The translations under genes and the position numbers were made by a program. The notes beneath the pieces were generated by a model. That model saw nothing but the letters and a program-made list of their open reading frames with translations, was not told the DNA's origin and did no database searches. From Methylovorus glucosotrophus (GTDB lineage Bacteria; Pseudomonadota; Gammaproteobacteria; Burkholderiales; Methylophilaceae), in assembly GCF_009858335.1 (NCBI RefSeq), contig NZ_VMSE01000001.1, positions 1,178,001 to 1,242,000 on the forward strand: DNA of 64,000 nucleotides. Direction: 5' to 3'. This document shows positions 36,556-46,872 of the stretch, one piece after another (positions within the stretch are counted from its first letter, which is position 1; the number at the start of each line of letters is the position of its first letter).

Positions 36556-37842
36556 GTGAGTCAGCAACAAGCCTTGAAACGCCGCCCCTGCAATCTGGTG
36601 ATGGTGGGACATGTTCCCTTGGGCGGCGGCGCCCCGGTAGTCGTGCAATCCATGACCAATACCGATACCGCTGATGCGGCTGCGACTGTCCAGCAAGTAT
36701 TTGAGCTGTGGCAGGCAGGTTCCGAGCTGGTGCGTATTACCGTCAATTCCCCTGAAGCCGCCGCGCAAGTTAGCACCATTCGCCGTGAACTGGATGCCAT
36801 GGGCTGTAATGTCCCGCTCGTAGGCGACTTTCACTACAACGGACACAAACTGCTGGCGCAATATCCTGATTGTGCTGAAGCGTTGGCCAAATACCGTATC
36901 AATCCCGGCAATGTCGGCAAAGGCAGCAAGCGCGATGAGCAGTTTGCCGCCATGATAGAAGCGGCCATCCATTACCAGAAGCCCGTGCGCATCGGCGTGA
37001 ACTGGGGCAGTCTGGATCAGGAAAAAATGGCGCGCATGATGGACGAAAACGCACAGCGTGCGGAACCCTTGTCGGCCGATGCCCTGATGCGCGAAGCCCT
37101 TATTCAATCGGCCCTGGAAAGCGCTGCCCAGGCCGAAGCGCTGGGTCTGCCATCCAATTTCATTACCATTTCCTGCAAGGTAAGTGATGTACAGGATCTG
37201 GTGACCGTATACCGTGATCTTGCTTCCCGTTGCACTTATCCCTTGCACCTTGGATTGACCGAAGCCGGCATGGGATCCAAAGGCATCGTGGCCTCTACAG
37301 CGGCGCTGGCATTGTTGCTGCAAGAGGGCATAGGCGACACCATCCGTGTATCCCTCACGCCTGAGCCGGGAGAGGCCCGCACCAAGGAAGTGGTCGTGGC
37401 GCAAGAAATTTTGCAGGTGATGGGAATCCGTTCTTTTACGCCGCTGGTAACAGCTTGCCCTGGCTGTGGCCGCACTACCTCTACGTTCTTCCAGGAACTC
37501 GCCCAAAAAATCCAGCGCTATCTGCGTGAACAAATGCCGATATGGCGCAGTCAGTACCCGGGTGTGGAAACGATGAGCGTTGCTGTCATGGGGTGTGTCG
37601 TTAACGGCCCTGGAGAATCCAAGCTGGCGAATATTGGCATCAGCCTGCCGGGGACGGGGGAAGTGCCTGTGGCGCCTGTCTTTGTGGATGGCCAGAAAAC
37701 CGTCACCCTCAAGGGTGACGCGATTGCTGAAGAGTTTCAGACGATAGTGGAAGACTACGTACAAAAGAATTACGCCGAGGGCGGCAAACTGCGTCAGTCG
37801 CTGCCATTGCAGCAAAAGACCATTCCGCTTAAGGCAATATAA
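36556..37842 (+). CDS. ispG: 4-hydroxy-3-methylbut-2-en-1-yl diphosphate synthase IspG (GcpE)
   Basis: 428 residues. The N-terminal TIM barrel has [20 protein letters not shown]; the C-terminal 4Fe-4S domain uses cysteines in TACPGCGR and [10 protein letters not shown]. It reduces MEcPP to HMBPP in the MEP isoprenoid pathway. The start is GTG 36556, two bases after the rodZ stop, with CTGGAG upstream. Confidence 0.97.
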   Translation: MSQQQALKRRPCNLVMVGHVPLGGGAPVVVQSMTNTDTADAAATVQQVFELWQAGSELVRITVNSPEAAAQVSTIRRELDAMGCNVPLVGDFHYNGHKLLAQYPDCAEALAKYRINPGNVGKGSKRDEQFAAMIEAAIHYQKPVRIGVNWGSLDQEKMARMMDENAQRAEPLSADALMREALIQSALESAAQAEALGLPSNFITISCKVSDVQDLVTVYRDLASRCTYPLHLGLTEAGMGSKGIVASTAALALLLQEGIGDTIRVSLTPEPGEARTKEVVVAQEILQVMGIRSFTPLVTACPGCGRTTSTFFQELAQKIQRYLREQMPIWRSQYPGVETMSVAVMGCVVNGPGESKLANIGISLPGTGEVPVAPVFVDGQKTVTLKGDAIAEEFQTIVEDYVQKNYAEGGKLRQSLPLQQKTIPLKAI

Positions 37843-37861
37843 AAAGCAATTAATAAATAAC

Positions 37862-39118
37862 ATGGCTGATAAATTTCAAAGCATCAAAGGTTTTTACGAC
37901 ATCTTGCCCGAGCAAACTGCGCTCTGGCAAAAGCTGGAAGACACGGCTCGTCAGGTTCTGGGCCAGTATGGCTATCGCAATATACGCATGCCTATTGTTG
38001 AGCCCACCGATCTTTTCATTCGCAGCGTGGGCGAGCACACCGATATCGTGGAAAAAGAGATGTACTCCTGGGTTGATGCGCTGAATGGTGACAAGCTGAC
38101 CCTGCGGCCAGAAGGCACGGCGGGCTGCGTGCGGGCCGTGGTAGAGCACAGTCTGACCTACAATGGTCCGCAGCGCTTGTGGTATATGGGCCCGATGTTC
38201 CGTCATGAAAATGTACAAAAGGGCCGCCAGCGCCAGTTTCATCAGATAGGCGTGGAAGCATTCGGTTATGCCCAGCCCGAAGTCGATGCCGAGCAGATCA
38301 TGCTGCTGGCCCGCTTGTGGCGCGCACTGGGCTTGACTGACGTTGAGCTGCAACTGAACACCATAGGCGATGCTGCCGAGCGGGCGGAATACCGTCAGGT
38401 ACTCATCGCTTATTTTGAGCAACACGCCGACCTGCTGGATGAGGATGCCAAGCGTCGCCTGCATACCAATCCCTTGCGTATTCTGGATAGCAAGAATCCC
38501 CGCATGCAGGCCATGATAGAAGGCGCGCCGCGCTTGCTGGATACCCTGGGTGGGGAAAGTCGTGCCCACTTTGATGCGGTGTGTGCATTGTTAAAAGCAG
38601 CGAATATTCCTTTTGTGTTGAATACCCGTCTGGTGCGCGGTCTGGATTATTACAACCGTACCGTGTTTGAGTGGGTGACAACCCGTCTCGGCAGCCAGGG
38701 CACCATTGCCGGTGGTGGGCGTTACGATACCCTGGTCGAGCGCTTGGGTGGCGATGCTACGCCAGCTTGCGGCTTTGGCATTGGTCTTGAGCGCGTATTT
38801 CTGCTGATGCAGGAATATGGTATCGAGGCCGCGCAAGGGTTAGACGGTTATCTGGTGAATCTGGGTGAGCAGGCCGAAAAGCTGGCACCTCAAGTGGCTG
38901 AGCAATTGCGCGATGCCGGTATTTCGGTTGCGTTGCATGCCGGCGGCGGCAGCTTCAAGTCGCAAATGAAAAAAGCGGACCGCAGCGGTGCGCGTTTCGC
39001 ATTGATCCTTGGCGATGATGAAGCCCAGGCTGGCCAGATCACCCTCAAGCCCATGCTGGGCGGGGGCGAGCAACAACGACTCGATTTGCTACAGGCGATA
39101 CAACATTTGAAGGAGTGA
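37862..39118 (+). CDS. hisS: Histidyl-tRNA synthetase
   Basis: 418 residues, class II synthetase. Motif 2 is TLRPEGTAGCVRAV with WYMGPMFRHE; the histidine-specific motifs are RGLDYYNRTVFEW and AGGGRYDTL; motif 3 is CGFGIGLERVFLL. The C-terminal anticodon-binding domain follows. No clear ribosome site before ATG 37862. Its stop lies within the ribosome site of the next gene (GGAGTGA). Confidence 0.97.
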   Translation: MADKFQSIKGFYDILPEQTALWQKLEDTARQVLGQYGYRNIRMPIVEPTDLFIRSVGEHTDIVEKEMYSWVDALNGDKLTLRPEGTAGCVRAVVEHSLTYNGPQRLWYMGPMFRHENVQKGRQRQFHQIGVEAFGYAQPEVDAEQIMLLARLWRALGLTDVELQLNTIGDAAERAEYRQVLIAYFEQHADLLDEDAKRRLHTNPLRILDSKNPRMQAMIEGAPRLLDTLGGESRAHFDAVCALLKAANIPFVLNTRLVRGLDYYNRTVFEWVTTRLGSQGTIAGGGRYDTLVERLGGDATPACGFGIGLERVFLLMQEYGIEAAQGLDGYLVNLGEQAEKLAPQVAEQLRDAGISVALHAGGGSFKSQMKKADRSGARFALILGDDEAQAGQITLKPMLGGGEQQRLDLLQAIQHLKE

Positions 39119-39122
39119 GCCC

Positions 39123-39959
39123 ATGACTGCCTTGCTGCGCATGGAAGAACTGACGGTTGTCCCGGTTAAATCGCCCCAGCGCAAGCTGGTCAATCAGGTA
39201 TCTTTTGTGCTGGAGTCAGGCAAAACCACTTGCGTGGTAGGCGAGTCGGGCAGCGGCAAAAGCCTCACAGCGCTGTCAGTGATGGGGCTTCTGTCCGAGC
39301 AATTGCAGCGCATCCATGGCCGTGTCATTTTTCAGGGGCGTGATCTCGCCTCCCTGAGTCCGGAAGAAATGCGCGGCATACGCGGCAAGCAAATTGGCAT
39401 GATTTTTCAGGAGCCAATGACTTCGCTGAATCCTGTGCTGAAGGTGGGCTACCAGATAGGGGAGAGCCTGACCGAGCATCTTGGCCTGCGCGGAAAAGCC
39501 TTGCGGGCAAAGGTTGGCAGCCTGCTTGAGCAGGTCGGCATACCGGCAGAGCGTGCAGACAGTTATCCCGATGAGCTTTCTGGTGGACAGCGCCAGCGTG
39601 TGATGATTGCCATGAGTATTGCCTGCGAGCCTGCCATGCTGATTGCCGATGAACCGACGACCGCGCTGGATGTGACCGTGCAGGCACAGATTCTCAAATT
39701 GCTGGACGAACTCAAGACCCGCATGAACATGGGCATGCTGTTCATTACCCATGATTTTGGCGTGGTGGCGGATATTGCTGACGATGTGGTGGTCATGTTC
39801 CGTGGCGAGATTGTCGAGTCCGGCCCGGTGGCAGAGGTGCTCGGCAATCCGCAGCATCCTTATACCAAGGCCTTGCTGGATTGTGTGCCCGATGCCGATG
39901 GTAAAAAGCCGTTAAAGCCGATTGATTATGCCTGGCTAACAAATGGAGCCCACCCATGA
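39123..39959 (+). CDS. Peptide-type ABC transporter ATPase (DppD/OppD-like)
   Basis: 278 residues. Walker [10 protein letters not shown]-loop [11 protein letters not shown], signature LSGGQRQR, Walker [16 protein letters not shown]-loop ITHDFGV, and the Opp/Dpp C-terminal region with [12 protein letters not shown]. It lacks the cysteine motif of iron-sulfur-containing DppD proteins. The partner ATPase gene overlaps by four bases. No permease or binding-protein genes are nearby, so they must be elsewhere or the pair serves several permeases. It sits between hisS and yfgM. Confidence 0.88.
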   Translation: MTALLRMEELTVVPVKSPQRKLVNQVSFVLESGKTTCVVGESGSGKSLTALSVMGLLSEQLQRIHGRVIFQGRDLASLSPEEMRGIRGKQIGMIFQEPMTSLNPVLKVGYQIGESLTEHLGLRGKALRAKVGSLLEQVGIPAERADSYPDELSGGQRQRVMIAMSIACEPAMLIADEPTTALDVTVQAQILKLLDELKTRMNMGMLFITHDFGVVADIADDVVVMFRGEIVESGPVAEVLGNPQHPYTKALLDCVPDADGKKPLKPIDYAWLTNGAHP

Positions 39960-40774
39960 GTGAACCGATTCTGGTTGCCAATCATCTGGTCAAGACATAT
40001 CCCCAGCGTGGCGGATTGTTTGGCCTGGGTCAGCAAAAGGTAAAGGCGCTGGATGATGTCAGCATACAGCTGAATGCCGGTGAAACGCTGGCTGTCGTTG
40101 GCGAGTCGGGTAGTGGCAAGTCCACCCTGGCCCGTTGTCTGTTACAATTGCTGCCCCTGGATAGTGGCGAAGTGCAATTTCAAGGCCATGACCTGGCCAA
40201 ATTGTCCGGCAAGGACTTGCGCGCGATACGTCGCGATCTGCAAATGGTGTTTCAGGATCCGTTTGCCTCGTTGAATCCGCGCATGCGCGTCGGTGAAATT
40301 ATTGCCGAAGGCCTGTTGATTCATGATCTTGGCACTGCATCCGAGCGGCAACGCAAGGTCGTACAGATGGTGAAGCGGGTGGGCCTGAGCGAGGCTGATT
40401 TGCAGAAATACCCGCATGAGTTTTCCGGTGGCCAGCGTCAGCGTATAGGTATCGCCCGTGCTTTGGTGCTTGAGCCCAAGGTGGTGGTCTGCGATGAACC
40501 GGTTTCGGCGCTGGATGTTTCCATTCAAGCGCAGATATTGCTGCTCTTGCGCGAACTGCAGCAGGAAATGCAGCTGAGCTACCTTTTCATCACACATGAT
40601 TTACGTGTGGTGCGTCATATTGCGGATCAGGTAGCGGTCATGTACAAGGGGATGGTGGTGGAGCAGGGGGATGTAGACTCCCTGTATCATTCGCCCCAGC
40701 AGGAATATACCCGGAATCTGCTAAATGCGATTCCAGGGCGTCGGCCGTTGGCGGGTTTGGCCGCGGCAGGCTAA
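39956..40774 (+). CDS. Peptide-type ABC transporter ATPase (DppF/OppF-like)
   Basis: 272 residues. Walker [11 protein letters not shown]-loop VFQDPFASLNPRM, signature FSGGQRQR, Walker B VVVCDEPVSALDVS, H-loop ITHDLRV, ending in the family pattern SPQQEYTRNLLNAIP. It forms a heterodimer with the preceding ATPase. Overlap ATGA indicates coupling. Confidence 0.88.
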   Translation: MSEPILVANHLVKTYPQRGGLFGLGQQKVKALDDVSIQLNAGETLAVVGESGSGKSTLARCLLQLLPLDSGEVQFQGHDLAKLSGKDLRAIRRDLQMVFQDPFASLNPRMRVGEIIAEGLLIHDLGTASERQRKVVQMVKRVGLSEADLQKYPHEFSGGQRQRIGIARALVLEPKVVVCDEPVSALDVSIQAQILLLLRELQQEMQLSYLFITHDLRVVRHIADQVAVMYKGMVVEQGDVDSLYHSPQQEYTRNLLNAIPGRRPLAGLAAAG

Positions 40775-40818
40775 TCAGGTGCAAGTTGATAATTAACCTT
40801 GAATTTTAGGATGGCGTA

Positions 40819-41445
40819 ATGGCATACGATTTGGAAGAACAAGAACAGTTGGACGCGCTGAAAAGCTGGTGGAAAACCAACGGTAAATATGTTCAGGCAC
40901 TGCTGATTGCAGTTGTGATCGGTCTGGCAGGCTACAAGGGCTGGAATTATTACCTTAATCAGCAGGCGATCAAGGCTTCTGCCAAGTATCAGGCCATGAC
41001 CCAACTGGATATCAAGGATACCCAGGCGATTCAGGCCGCGGCCGGTGAACTCATGGATAACTTTTCCACGACGCCTTATGCCGCGCGTGCTGCAATTGCG
41101 GCGGCCAAGGTGAGTTACACCAGTAAAGACCTGGCAAGTGCCAAGCGTCAACTGGCTTGGGCAGCCGAGCATGCCAAGGAAGACCAGGTGGCTGCTGTGG
41201 CCATGCTGCAACTGGCAGGTATCCAGTTTGAAGAAAAAGACCATGAAGCTGCGTTGAAGACGCTGGCACAAAAACACGATGCCGCGTTCGACGGTTTGTT
41301 TGCTGATCTCAAGGGTGACATTCTGCTGGCACAAGGCAAAAAGGCCGAAGCCAAACAGGCCTATGAAGAAGCATTGCTCAAACTGGACGAGCAAGGCCGC
41401 TATCGCCGCTTTACTGAGCATAAACTGGAATCCTTGGGGAGCTAA
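40819..41445 (+). CDS. yfgM: YfgM/AncA-type membrane-anchored TPR protein
   Basis: 208 residues. A short cytoplasmic N-terminus (EEQEQLDALKSWWKTNG) and one membrane helix (about 21-42) lead to a periplasmic TPR-like domain. YfgM associates with the SecYEG translocon and periplasmic chaperones such as PpiD. It has a TAGGATGG ribosome site and precedes bamB, as in many proteobacteria. Confidence 0.9.
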   Translation: MAYDLEEQEQLDALKSWWKTNGKYVQALLIAVVIGLAGYKGWNYYLNQQAIKASAKYQAMTQLDIKDTQAIQAAAGELMDNFSTTPYAARAAIAAAKVSYTSKDLASAKRQLAWAAEHAKEDQVAAVAMLQLAGIQFEEKDHEAALKTLAQKHDAAFDGLFADLKGDILLAQGKKAEAKQAYEEALLKLDEQGRYRRFTEHKLESLGS

Positions 41446-41448
41446 ACC

Positions 41449-42615
41449 TTGCGTCAGATTTCATTAGCCGTGCTGATTGCACTGGCGATCAGCGGTTGTT
41501 CCACCATCAGTGACATGAAGACCGATATTTCGGAGCGCATGTTTGGCCGTGAGTTGAGTGACCCACCTGCTGAACTGGTCGATTTCAAAGCCAGCATGAC
41601 GCCGAAAATCATGTGGCGTGCCAGTCTTGGCGCTGCCGATGATTACGACTTCACCCCGGCATCGATCAACGGTCAGGTGTTTGCCGCCAATGCCGCTGGC
41701 GACATCTTCAAGTTTGATGCCATCAAGGGTACCCAGGTGTGGAAGGTTAACGCTGGTCAGCGCTTATCCGGTGGTGTTGGCGTAGGTACTGATCTGGTAC
41801 TGGTTGGTACGGCCTCTGGCTATGTTGTCGCCTATGATCAGGCAGGCAAAATGCTATGGAAATCCAAGGTGAGCAGCGAAGTACTGAGCGCCCCGCAAGT
41901 CAATAATGGTGTGGTCGTCGTCCGTTGCGGCGATAGCCGTATTTTCGGTCTTAACGCGGTAGATGGTGCTCGCAAGTGGGTATATGAGCGCGCTACCCCG
42001 GCATTGAGCCTGCGCAGCAGCGCGGGCGTTGCAGTGGATGGTGGCGCGGCTTATGCTGGCTTTGCCGGTGGAAAGCTGATTGCCTTGCGCGTGGAAGATG
42101 GCAAGGTCATCTGGGAAGCCTCAGTTGCCCAACCCAAGGGTACAACAGAAATCGAGCGTATCGCAGACATTACCAGCCTGCCGGTGGTGGATGGTCCTTT
42201 GGTCTATGCAGTGGCATACCAGGGCAAGATCGCAGCAGTTGACCGTGCGACTGGCCGTGTGAGCTGGGGCCGCGATATTTCCAGCTATACCGGTCTTAAT
42301 TCTGAAGATGCGCGCGTGTATGTTTCCCATGCGACCGGCTCGGTCTACGCGCTGGAATATTCCAGCGGCAAGACGTTCTGGCGTCAGGGCGACCTCAAAA
42401 ATCGTCAGCTCAGCGCACCGTTGCCCATGGGCGGCGTGGTGGCGGTGGGCGATATTCAAGGCTATGTGCATTTCCTCGGGCGTGAAGATGGCGCTTTTGA
42501 AGGCCGTATCCGCACCGAAGATAGCCCCGTCATGCCACAAATGCTCGCGCTGGGCACCAACGGTATTCTGGTCCAAACCCGCAAGGGTGGGCTTTACGCA
42601 ATCTCACTGAAATAA
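41449..42615 (+). CDS. bamB: Outer-membrane assembly lipoprotein BamB
   Basis: 388 residues. Lipobox ISGC (Cys17), then an eight-bladed PQQ-like beta propeller with repeated patterns such as VFAANAAGDIFKFDAIKGTQVWK and VYALEYSSGKTFWR. BamB scaffolds the BAM complex that inserts outer-membrane barrels. The start is TTG 41449, three bases after yfgM, with GGGGAG upstream. bamD lies 1.6 kb downstream on the other strand. Confidence 0.95.
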   Translation: MRQISLAVLIALAISGCSTISDMKTDISERMFGRELSDPPAELVDFKASMTPKIMWRASLGAADDYDFTPASINGQVFAANAAGDIFKFDAIKGTQVWKVNAGQRLSGGVGVGTDLVLVGTASGYVVAYDQAGKMLWKSKVSSEVLSAPQVNNGVVVVRCGDSRIFGLNAVDGARKWVYERATPALSLRSSAGVAVDGGAAYAGFAGGKLIALRVEDGKVIWEASVAQPKGTTEIERIADITSLPVVDGPLVYAVAYQGKIAAVDRATGRVSWGRDISSYTGLNSEDARVYVSHATGSVYALEYSSGKTFWRQGDLKNRQLSAPLPMGGVVAVGDIQGYVHFLGREDGAFEGRIRTEDSPVMPQMLALGTNGILVQTRKGGLYAISLK

Positions 42616-42618
42616 TCC

Positions 42619-44190
42619 ATGCTACCCACCATCGTACTGGTCGGCCGTCCCAATGTCGGCAAATCCACGCTTTTTAACCGGCTGACCAAGAGCCGGGATG
42701 CGCTGGTGGCCGATCTGCCCGGCCTGACCCGCGATCGCCACTACGGACGTGGCATCGGTGGCGACAAGCCATTTCTGGTGGTGGATACCGGCGGTTTTGA
42801 GCCGCTGGTGGATAGCGGTATTCTGAAAGAAATGGCCAAGCAAACCTTGCTGGCGATTGATGAAGCCGATGTCGTGATCTTCATGGTGGATGGCCGTAAT
42901 GGCCTGGCACCGCAGGATAAGGTCATCGCAGACCGTCTGCGCAAAAGTCAGCGCCCGGTGCTGCTTGCGGTTAACAAGACCGAAGGCATGCAACGCGCCA
43001 TTGTCAGTGCAGAATTCCACGAGCTCGGCCTGGGCGATCCACTGTCTATCTCTTCTGCCCACGGCGAAGGGGTACGCGACCTGGTGGAACTGGCGCTGGC
43101 GGATTTTCCCGAGCCAGAACCTGAAGAAGAAAACGATGGCAGCCGCACGCCCAAGGTGGCGATTGTCGGTCGGCCGAATGTGGGCAAATCTACGCTGGTC
43201 AATGCCTTGCTGGGGCAGGAGCGCGTGATCGCGTTTGACCAGCCGGGTACTACGCGCGATTCCATCCATATTGATCTCGAGCGCAACGGCAAGCATTACA
43301 CGATTATCGATACCGCGGGTGTGCGCAAGCGCGGCAAGGTATTTGAGGCAATCGAAAAATTCTCGGTCATCAAAACCATACAGGCGATTGAAGAAGCCAA
43401 TGTTGCAATTCTGGTGGTGGATGCCCAGGAAGGCATTACCGAGCAGGATGCCCATGTGGCGGCGTATATTCTTGAAGCCGGTCGCGCGCTGGTGGTTGCC
43501 ATTAACAAATGGGACGGCCTGAAAGAAGATGAGCGCGACTGGATCAAGCGCGAAATCGACCGCAAGCTGCAGTTCCTGGATTTTGCCAAATTCCATTACA
43601 TTTCCGCTTTGCGCAAGAAGGGCCTGCCGGAGTTATTTACTTCGGTCGATGGCGCCTACAAGGCGGCCATGGCCAAGCTCTCCACACCGCAACTGACCCG
43701 CGTGCTGGAAGATGCCATCATTCAGCATCAGCCACCTATCAGCAAAGGCATACGCCCCAAGCTGCGTTATGCCCACCAGGGCGGTAGCAATCCGCCGATT
43801 GTAGTGATTCACGGCAACCACGTGGATGGCGTGAAGGATAGCTACAAGCGTTATCTTGAAGGTGTGTTCCGCAAGGCGTTCCAATTGACCGGTACGCCAT
43901 TGCGCGTGCAATTCAACCAAGGTGCCAATCCGTTTGCCGAGCCAGAAGACAAGCGTAAAGCAGGCGAGGGTATCGTCAGCATGCGCCGTCGCAAAACGGC
44001 TCAGCGCGCTGAGCTCAATGCCAAGAGCCGTGCTGAAAAGGAGGCCTTGGCGCAACCCGCGGGTACCAAGCTCAATGCCGGTGTGAAACCTAAAGCCCCG
44101 ATCAAGCCAAAGGCGCCAGCCAAACCCAGAAATGCAACAGGCGCCAAAAAGGCGCCTGCAGCGAGTAAAGGGCGCGCCAGCAAGAAGTAA
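42619..44190 (+). CDS. der: Ribosome-assembly GTPase Der (EngA)
   Basis: 523 residues. Two tandem G domains: G1 [12 protein letters not shown] with [12 protein letters not shown], and [16 protein letters not shown] with DQPGTTRDS; then a KH-like domain. Both P-loops and NKxD motifs (NKTE, NKWD) are present. The tail beyond about residue 465 is a long Lys/Ala/Pro-rich extension ([14 protein letters not shown]), which makes the protein a little longer than usual. It acts in 50S maturation. Confidence 0.96.
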   Translation: MLPTIVLVGRPNVGKSTLFNRLTKSRDALVADLPGLTRDRHYGRGIGGDKPFLVVDTGGFEPLVDSGILKEMAKQTLLAIDEADVVIFMVDGRNGLAPQDKVIADRLRKSQRPVLLAVNKTEGMQRAIVSAEFHELGLGDPLSISSAHGEGVRDLVELALADFPEPEPEEENDGSRTPKVAIVGRPNVGKSTLVNALLGQERVIAFDQPGTTRDSIHIDLERNGKHYTIIDTAGVRKRGKVFEAIEKFSVIKTIQAIEEANVAILVVDAQEGITEQDAHVAAYILEAGRALVVAINKWDGLKEDERDWIKREIDRKLQFLDFAKFHYISALRKKGLPELFTSVDGAYKAAMAKLSTPQLTRVLEDAIIQHQPPISKGIRPKLRYAHQGGSNPPIVVIHGNHVDGVKDSYKRYLEGVFRKAFQLTGTPLRVQFNQGANPFAEPEDKRKAGEGIVSMRRRKTAQRAELNAKSRAEKEALAQPAGTKLNAGVKPKAPIKPKAPAKPRNATGAKKAPAASKGRASKK

Positions 44191-44214
44191 TGCCGGCGCT
44201 GTCTTAACGTTGAA

Positions 44215-45021
44215 TCAAGAAGCGTAGAGCCCTTCCCAGAATTTCCACCATACACGTTCTTCTGGAACACCCTTTTTCAGCATTTTGCTGTCCGGATAGT
44301 TGGTTTGCAGCACGCGCAGGGTGTCCTGCTTCAGATCAGTCATGCCCATCAGATCGTATGCGCTGATCATGATGACCAGTGCTTCTTCCACGGAGGGTGA
44401 GTCAGGGTAAGTTTCCAGTACGAACTTGCAGCGATTGACCGAAGCCAGATAGGCCTGACGTTTCATGTAGTAGCGCGCCACATGCAGTTCACTGTTGGCC
44501 AGCATGTCCACCAGATAGGTCATGCGCAGGGTGGCATCCTTGACGTAGCGGCTGTTGGGGTAGCGGGTGACCAGTTCCTTGAGTGCAAGGAAGGATTCTC
44601 GCAATGACTTGGGGTCTCGGTCACTGATCTGTTGCTTGGTGAGCTTTTCAATCACGCCACGCTCGTTAAAGGTGGCCAGACCCTTCATGTAGTAGGCATA
44701 GTCGATGTTGGGGTGATCTGGATGCAGCTTGATGAAGCGGTCAGCCGCAGCAATGGTGGAAATCGGATCGTTGCGCTTGTAGTAGGCGTAGATCTTGTCC
44801 ATTTGAGCCTGAGTAGCAAAGCGGCCATGCGGGTAGCGAGATTCCAGCGTTTCAAAATATTTGATGGCTTTTTCGTAATCGCGTGAGCGCATCTTTTCGT
44901 CGGCTTCGGTGTAAATGCGTTGCGCCGACCAGCCTTTGGTCTCGTCTAACTCAGTTGGTGCGCCGAAGATCGCGCAACCAGACAGCCAGAGTACCGCAAT
45001 AAACGCTAAACTATGCTTCAT
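44215..45021 (-). CDS. bamD: Outer-membrane assembly lipoprotein BamD
   Basis: 268 residues. Lipobox LSGC (Cys16), then five TPR repeats (AIKYFETLESRYPHGRFATQAQ and others) in the ComL/YfiO pattern. BamD is the essential partner of BamA in outer-membrane protein insertion. Divergent from rluD with only 40 bp between, an arrangement widely seen in proteobacteria. It is convergent with der. Confidence 0.96.
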   Translation of the reverse strand: MKHSLAFIAVLWLSGCAIFGAPTELDETKGWSAQRIYTEADEKMRSRDYEKAIKYFETLESRYPHGRFATQAQMDKIYAYYKRNDPISTIAAADRFIKLHPDHPNIDYAYYMKGLATFNERGVIEKLTKQQISDRDPKSLRESFLALKELVTRYPNSRYVKDATLRMTYLVDMLANSELHVARYYMKRQAYLASVNRCKFVLETYPDSPSVEEALVIMISAYDLMGMTDLKQDTLRVLQTNYPDSKMLKKGVPEERVWWKFWEGLYAS

Positions 45022-45061
45022 TTAAAAATATCCAGATTAAAAGTCTTGTAGATTATAACCG

Positions 45062-46126
45062 ATGACCCAAACCACTCCTATCACTCTCATTATTCCACAA
45101 GACCTTGGCGGCTTGCGACTGGATCAGGCACTGCAAAAGCTGTTGCCTGAGCATTCGCGCTCGCGTTTGCAGCAATGGATCAAGGACGGCCTGGTCACCC
45201 TGGAGCCTGCGCAGGCCGTGACGGCCAAGACCAAAGTTTGGGGCGGTGAGCGCCTGCAGGTGCAAGTGCAGCCATCGCCCGACGAACATGCGTTTGAGGC
45301 CGAGGATATTCCGCTGGATGTGCAGTATGAAGATGATCATATTTTGGTCATCAACAAACCTGCGGGCCTGGTGGTGCACCCGGCGGCGGGTAACTGGAGC
45401 GGCACGTTGCTGAACGCCTTGCTGCATCATGCGCCGGTGGTAAAAGACCTGCCACGGGCGGGGATTGTGCACCGGCTCGATAAAGATACCAGCGGCTTGC
45501 TGGTCGTCGCCAAGACGCTTACTGCGCAGACCAGTCTGGTGCGGCAGTTGCAGGCACGTACCGTCAAGCGCGAATACCGTGCCATTGTCTGGGGGCAGGT
45601 GTGGCAAAACGGACGCATCGACCAGCCGATAGGCCGCCACCCCCATGCCAGAACCAAAATGGCGATCAACCGCAATGGCAAGCCTGCGGTAACCCGCTAT
45701 GAAGTTCTGGAGCGTTTTGCCGTCCACACCTATCTGCGCTGTAACCTGGAAACCGGCCGTACCCACCAGATTCGCGTCCACATGCAGCATTTGAAGGCGC
45801 CATTGGTGGGCGACCCCGTCTATGGTTTGGGAGGCATCGTGCCTCTGCGCATGATGCCGCAGCATTTGCGTGATACCGTCCTCAACTTTGGCCGTCAGGC
45901 TTTGCATGCGGTCAAACTGGGTCTGATTCACCCCGCCAGTGGCGAATTCATGGAGTGGCAGGTGGAATTGCCTGCCGATATGAAGTCTCTGCTGGAAGCC
46001 ATGCGTCTGGTGCCAGTGGACGAAGTCGATCTTCCATTCGAATTTGAGGGTGATATGGATGGCGATGATCTGGACGACGCATATCCCGAGGATGAATTGC
46101 TGGACGACGATGATGAAATTGACTGA
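45062..46126 (+). CDS. rluD: 23S rRNA pseudouridine(1911/1915/1917) synthase RluD
   Basis: 354 residues. N-terminal S4 domain and the RluA-family catalytic domain with Asp140 in VHRLDKDTSGLLVV, followed by RTHQIRVHMQHL. It modifies helix 69 of 23S rRNA. The C-terminus ends with a long acidic tail (about residues 325-354, mostly Asp and Glu). The intergenic gap to bamD is 40 bp and offers no good ribosome site. Confidence 0.94.
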   Translation: MTQTTPITLIIPQDLGGLRLDQALQKLLPEHSRSRLQQWIKDGLVTLEPAQAVTAKTKVWGGERLQVQVQPSPDEHAFEAEDIPLDVQYEDDHILVINKPAGLVVHPAAGNWSGTLLNALLHHAPVVKDLPRAGIVHRLDKDTSGLLVVAKTLTAQTSLVRQLQARTVKREYRAIVWGQVWQNGRIDQPIGRHPHARTKMAINRNGKPAVTRYEVLERFAVHTYLRCNLETGRTHQIRVHMQHLKAPLVGDPVYGLGGIVPLRMMPQHLRDTVLNFGRQALHAVKLGLIHPASGEFMEWQVELPADMKSLLEAMRLVPVDEVDLPFEFEGDMDGDDLDDAYPEDELLDDDDEID

Positions 46127-46853
46127 TGCATGCCTGATTGTGCCGGATTGGCCTGCACCGCCCAATGTGCATGTGGTGCAAACCACGCGTATGGGCGGCG
46201 TGAGTCAGGCGCCGTATGACAGTCTCAACCTGGGAACGCATGTCGGGGATAATCCCCTGCATGTGGCGGCAAACCGGCAGCGACTGAGTGATATGTTGCC
46301 ATCCGAGCCGATATGGATGGAGCAGGTGCATGGCACCATCGTGCAGGATGCAGCCTTGGCTTCTTGCGTGCCACAGGCCGATGCTGCGGTGGCGCGGCAT
46401 GTGGATACCGTATGCACCGTCATGACCGCTGATTGCCTGCCCGTGCTCTTGTGCGATCAAGCCGGAACGGTGGTGGCTGCCGCGCATGCGGGCTGGCGTG
46501 GACTCAGTCAGGGTGTCATTGAGCGTACGGTCGAAGCCATGCACACACCAGCGGAAAATCTGCTGGCATGGCTGGGCCCCGCGATTGGCCGTGACGCTTT
46601 TGAAGTAGGGGATGATGTCTATCAGATATTTGTAAACCACGATGCCCAAGCGGCGGCAGCGTTTGCAGCCACGGAGAATGGCAAATGGCTAGCGGATATT
46701 TATCTGCTGGCCCGGCAACGCCTTGCTGCGCTAGGAGTGACGCGAGTCTATGGCGGCGAATATTGCACATTCCATGATGGCAGCCGTTTTTTCTCCTATC
46801 GCCGTGATGGCGCATGCGGCCGCATGGCCAGCATGATCTGGCTGGGCCGATAG
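46110..46853 (+). CDS. pgeF: YfiH/PgeF family (peptidoglycan editing / purine nucleoside phosphorylase-like, laccase domain)
   Basis: 247 residues from ATG 46110 (46113 is equally possible); a longer in-frame ORF from 46044 would run inside rluD and has no similarity. Motifs: VVQTTRMGGVSQAPYDSLNLG, TADCLPVLL, AAAHAGWRG, the zinc-binding histidine/cysteine set of the family, and FFSYRRDGACGRMAS. Family members are described as purine nucleoside phosphorylases and, in E. coli, as preventing misincorporation of serine in peptidoglycan precursors. rluD-yfiH adjacency is common. Confidence 0.92.
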   Translation: MMKLTDACLIVPDWPAPPNVHVVQTTRMGGVSQAPYDSLNLGTHVGDNPLHVAANRQRLSDMLPSEPIWMEQVHGTIVQDAALASCVPQADAAVARHVDTVCTVMTADCLPVLLCDQAGTVVAAAHAGWRGLSQGVIERTVEAMHTPAENLLAWLGPAIGRDAFEVGDDVYQIFVNHDAQAAAAFAATENGKWLADIYLLARQRLAALGVTRVYGGEYCTFHDGSRFFSYRRDGACGRMASMIWLGR

Positions 46854-46872
46854 TCGCCAGTGTCGGTAAAGT

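Noticed and set aside
36484..37863. 459-residue minus-strand ORF inside ispG
   Set aside because: Shadow of ispG, whose motifs are fully conserved on the other strand.
45053..46186. 377-residue minus-strand ORF inside rluD
   Set aside because: Shadow of rluD and of the start of the yfiH-type gene.
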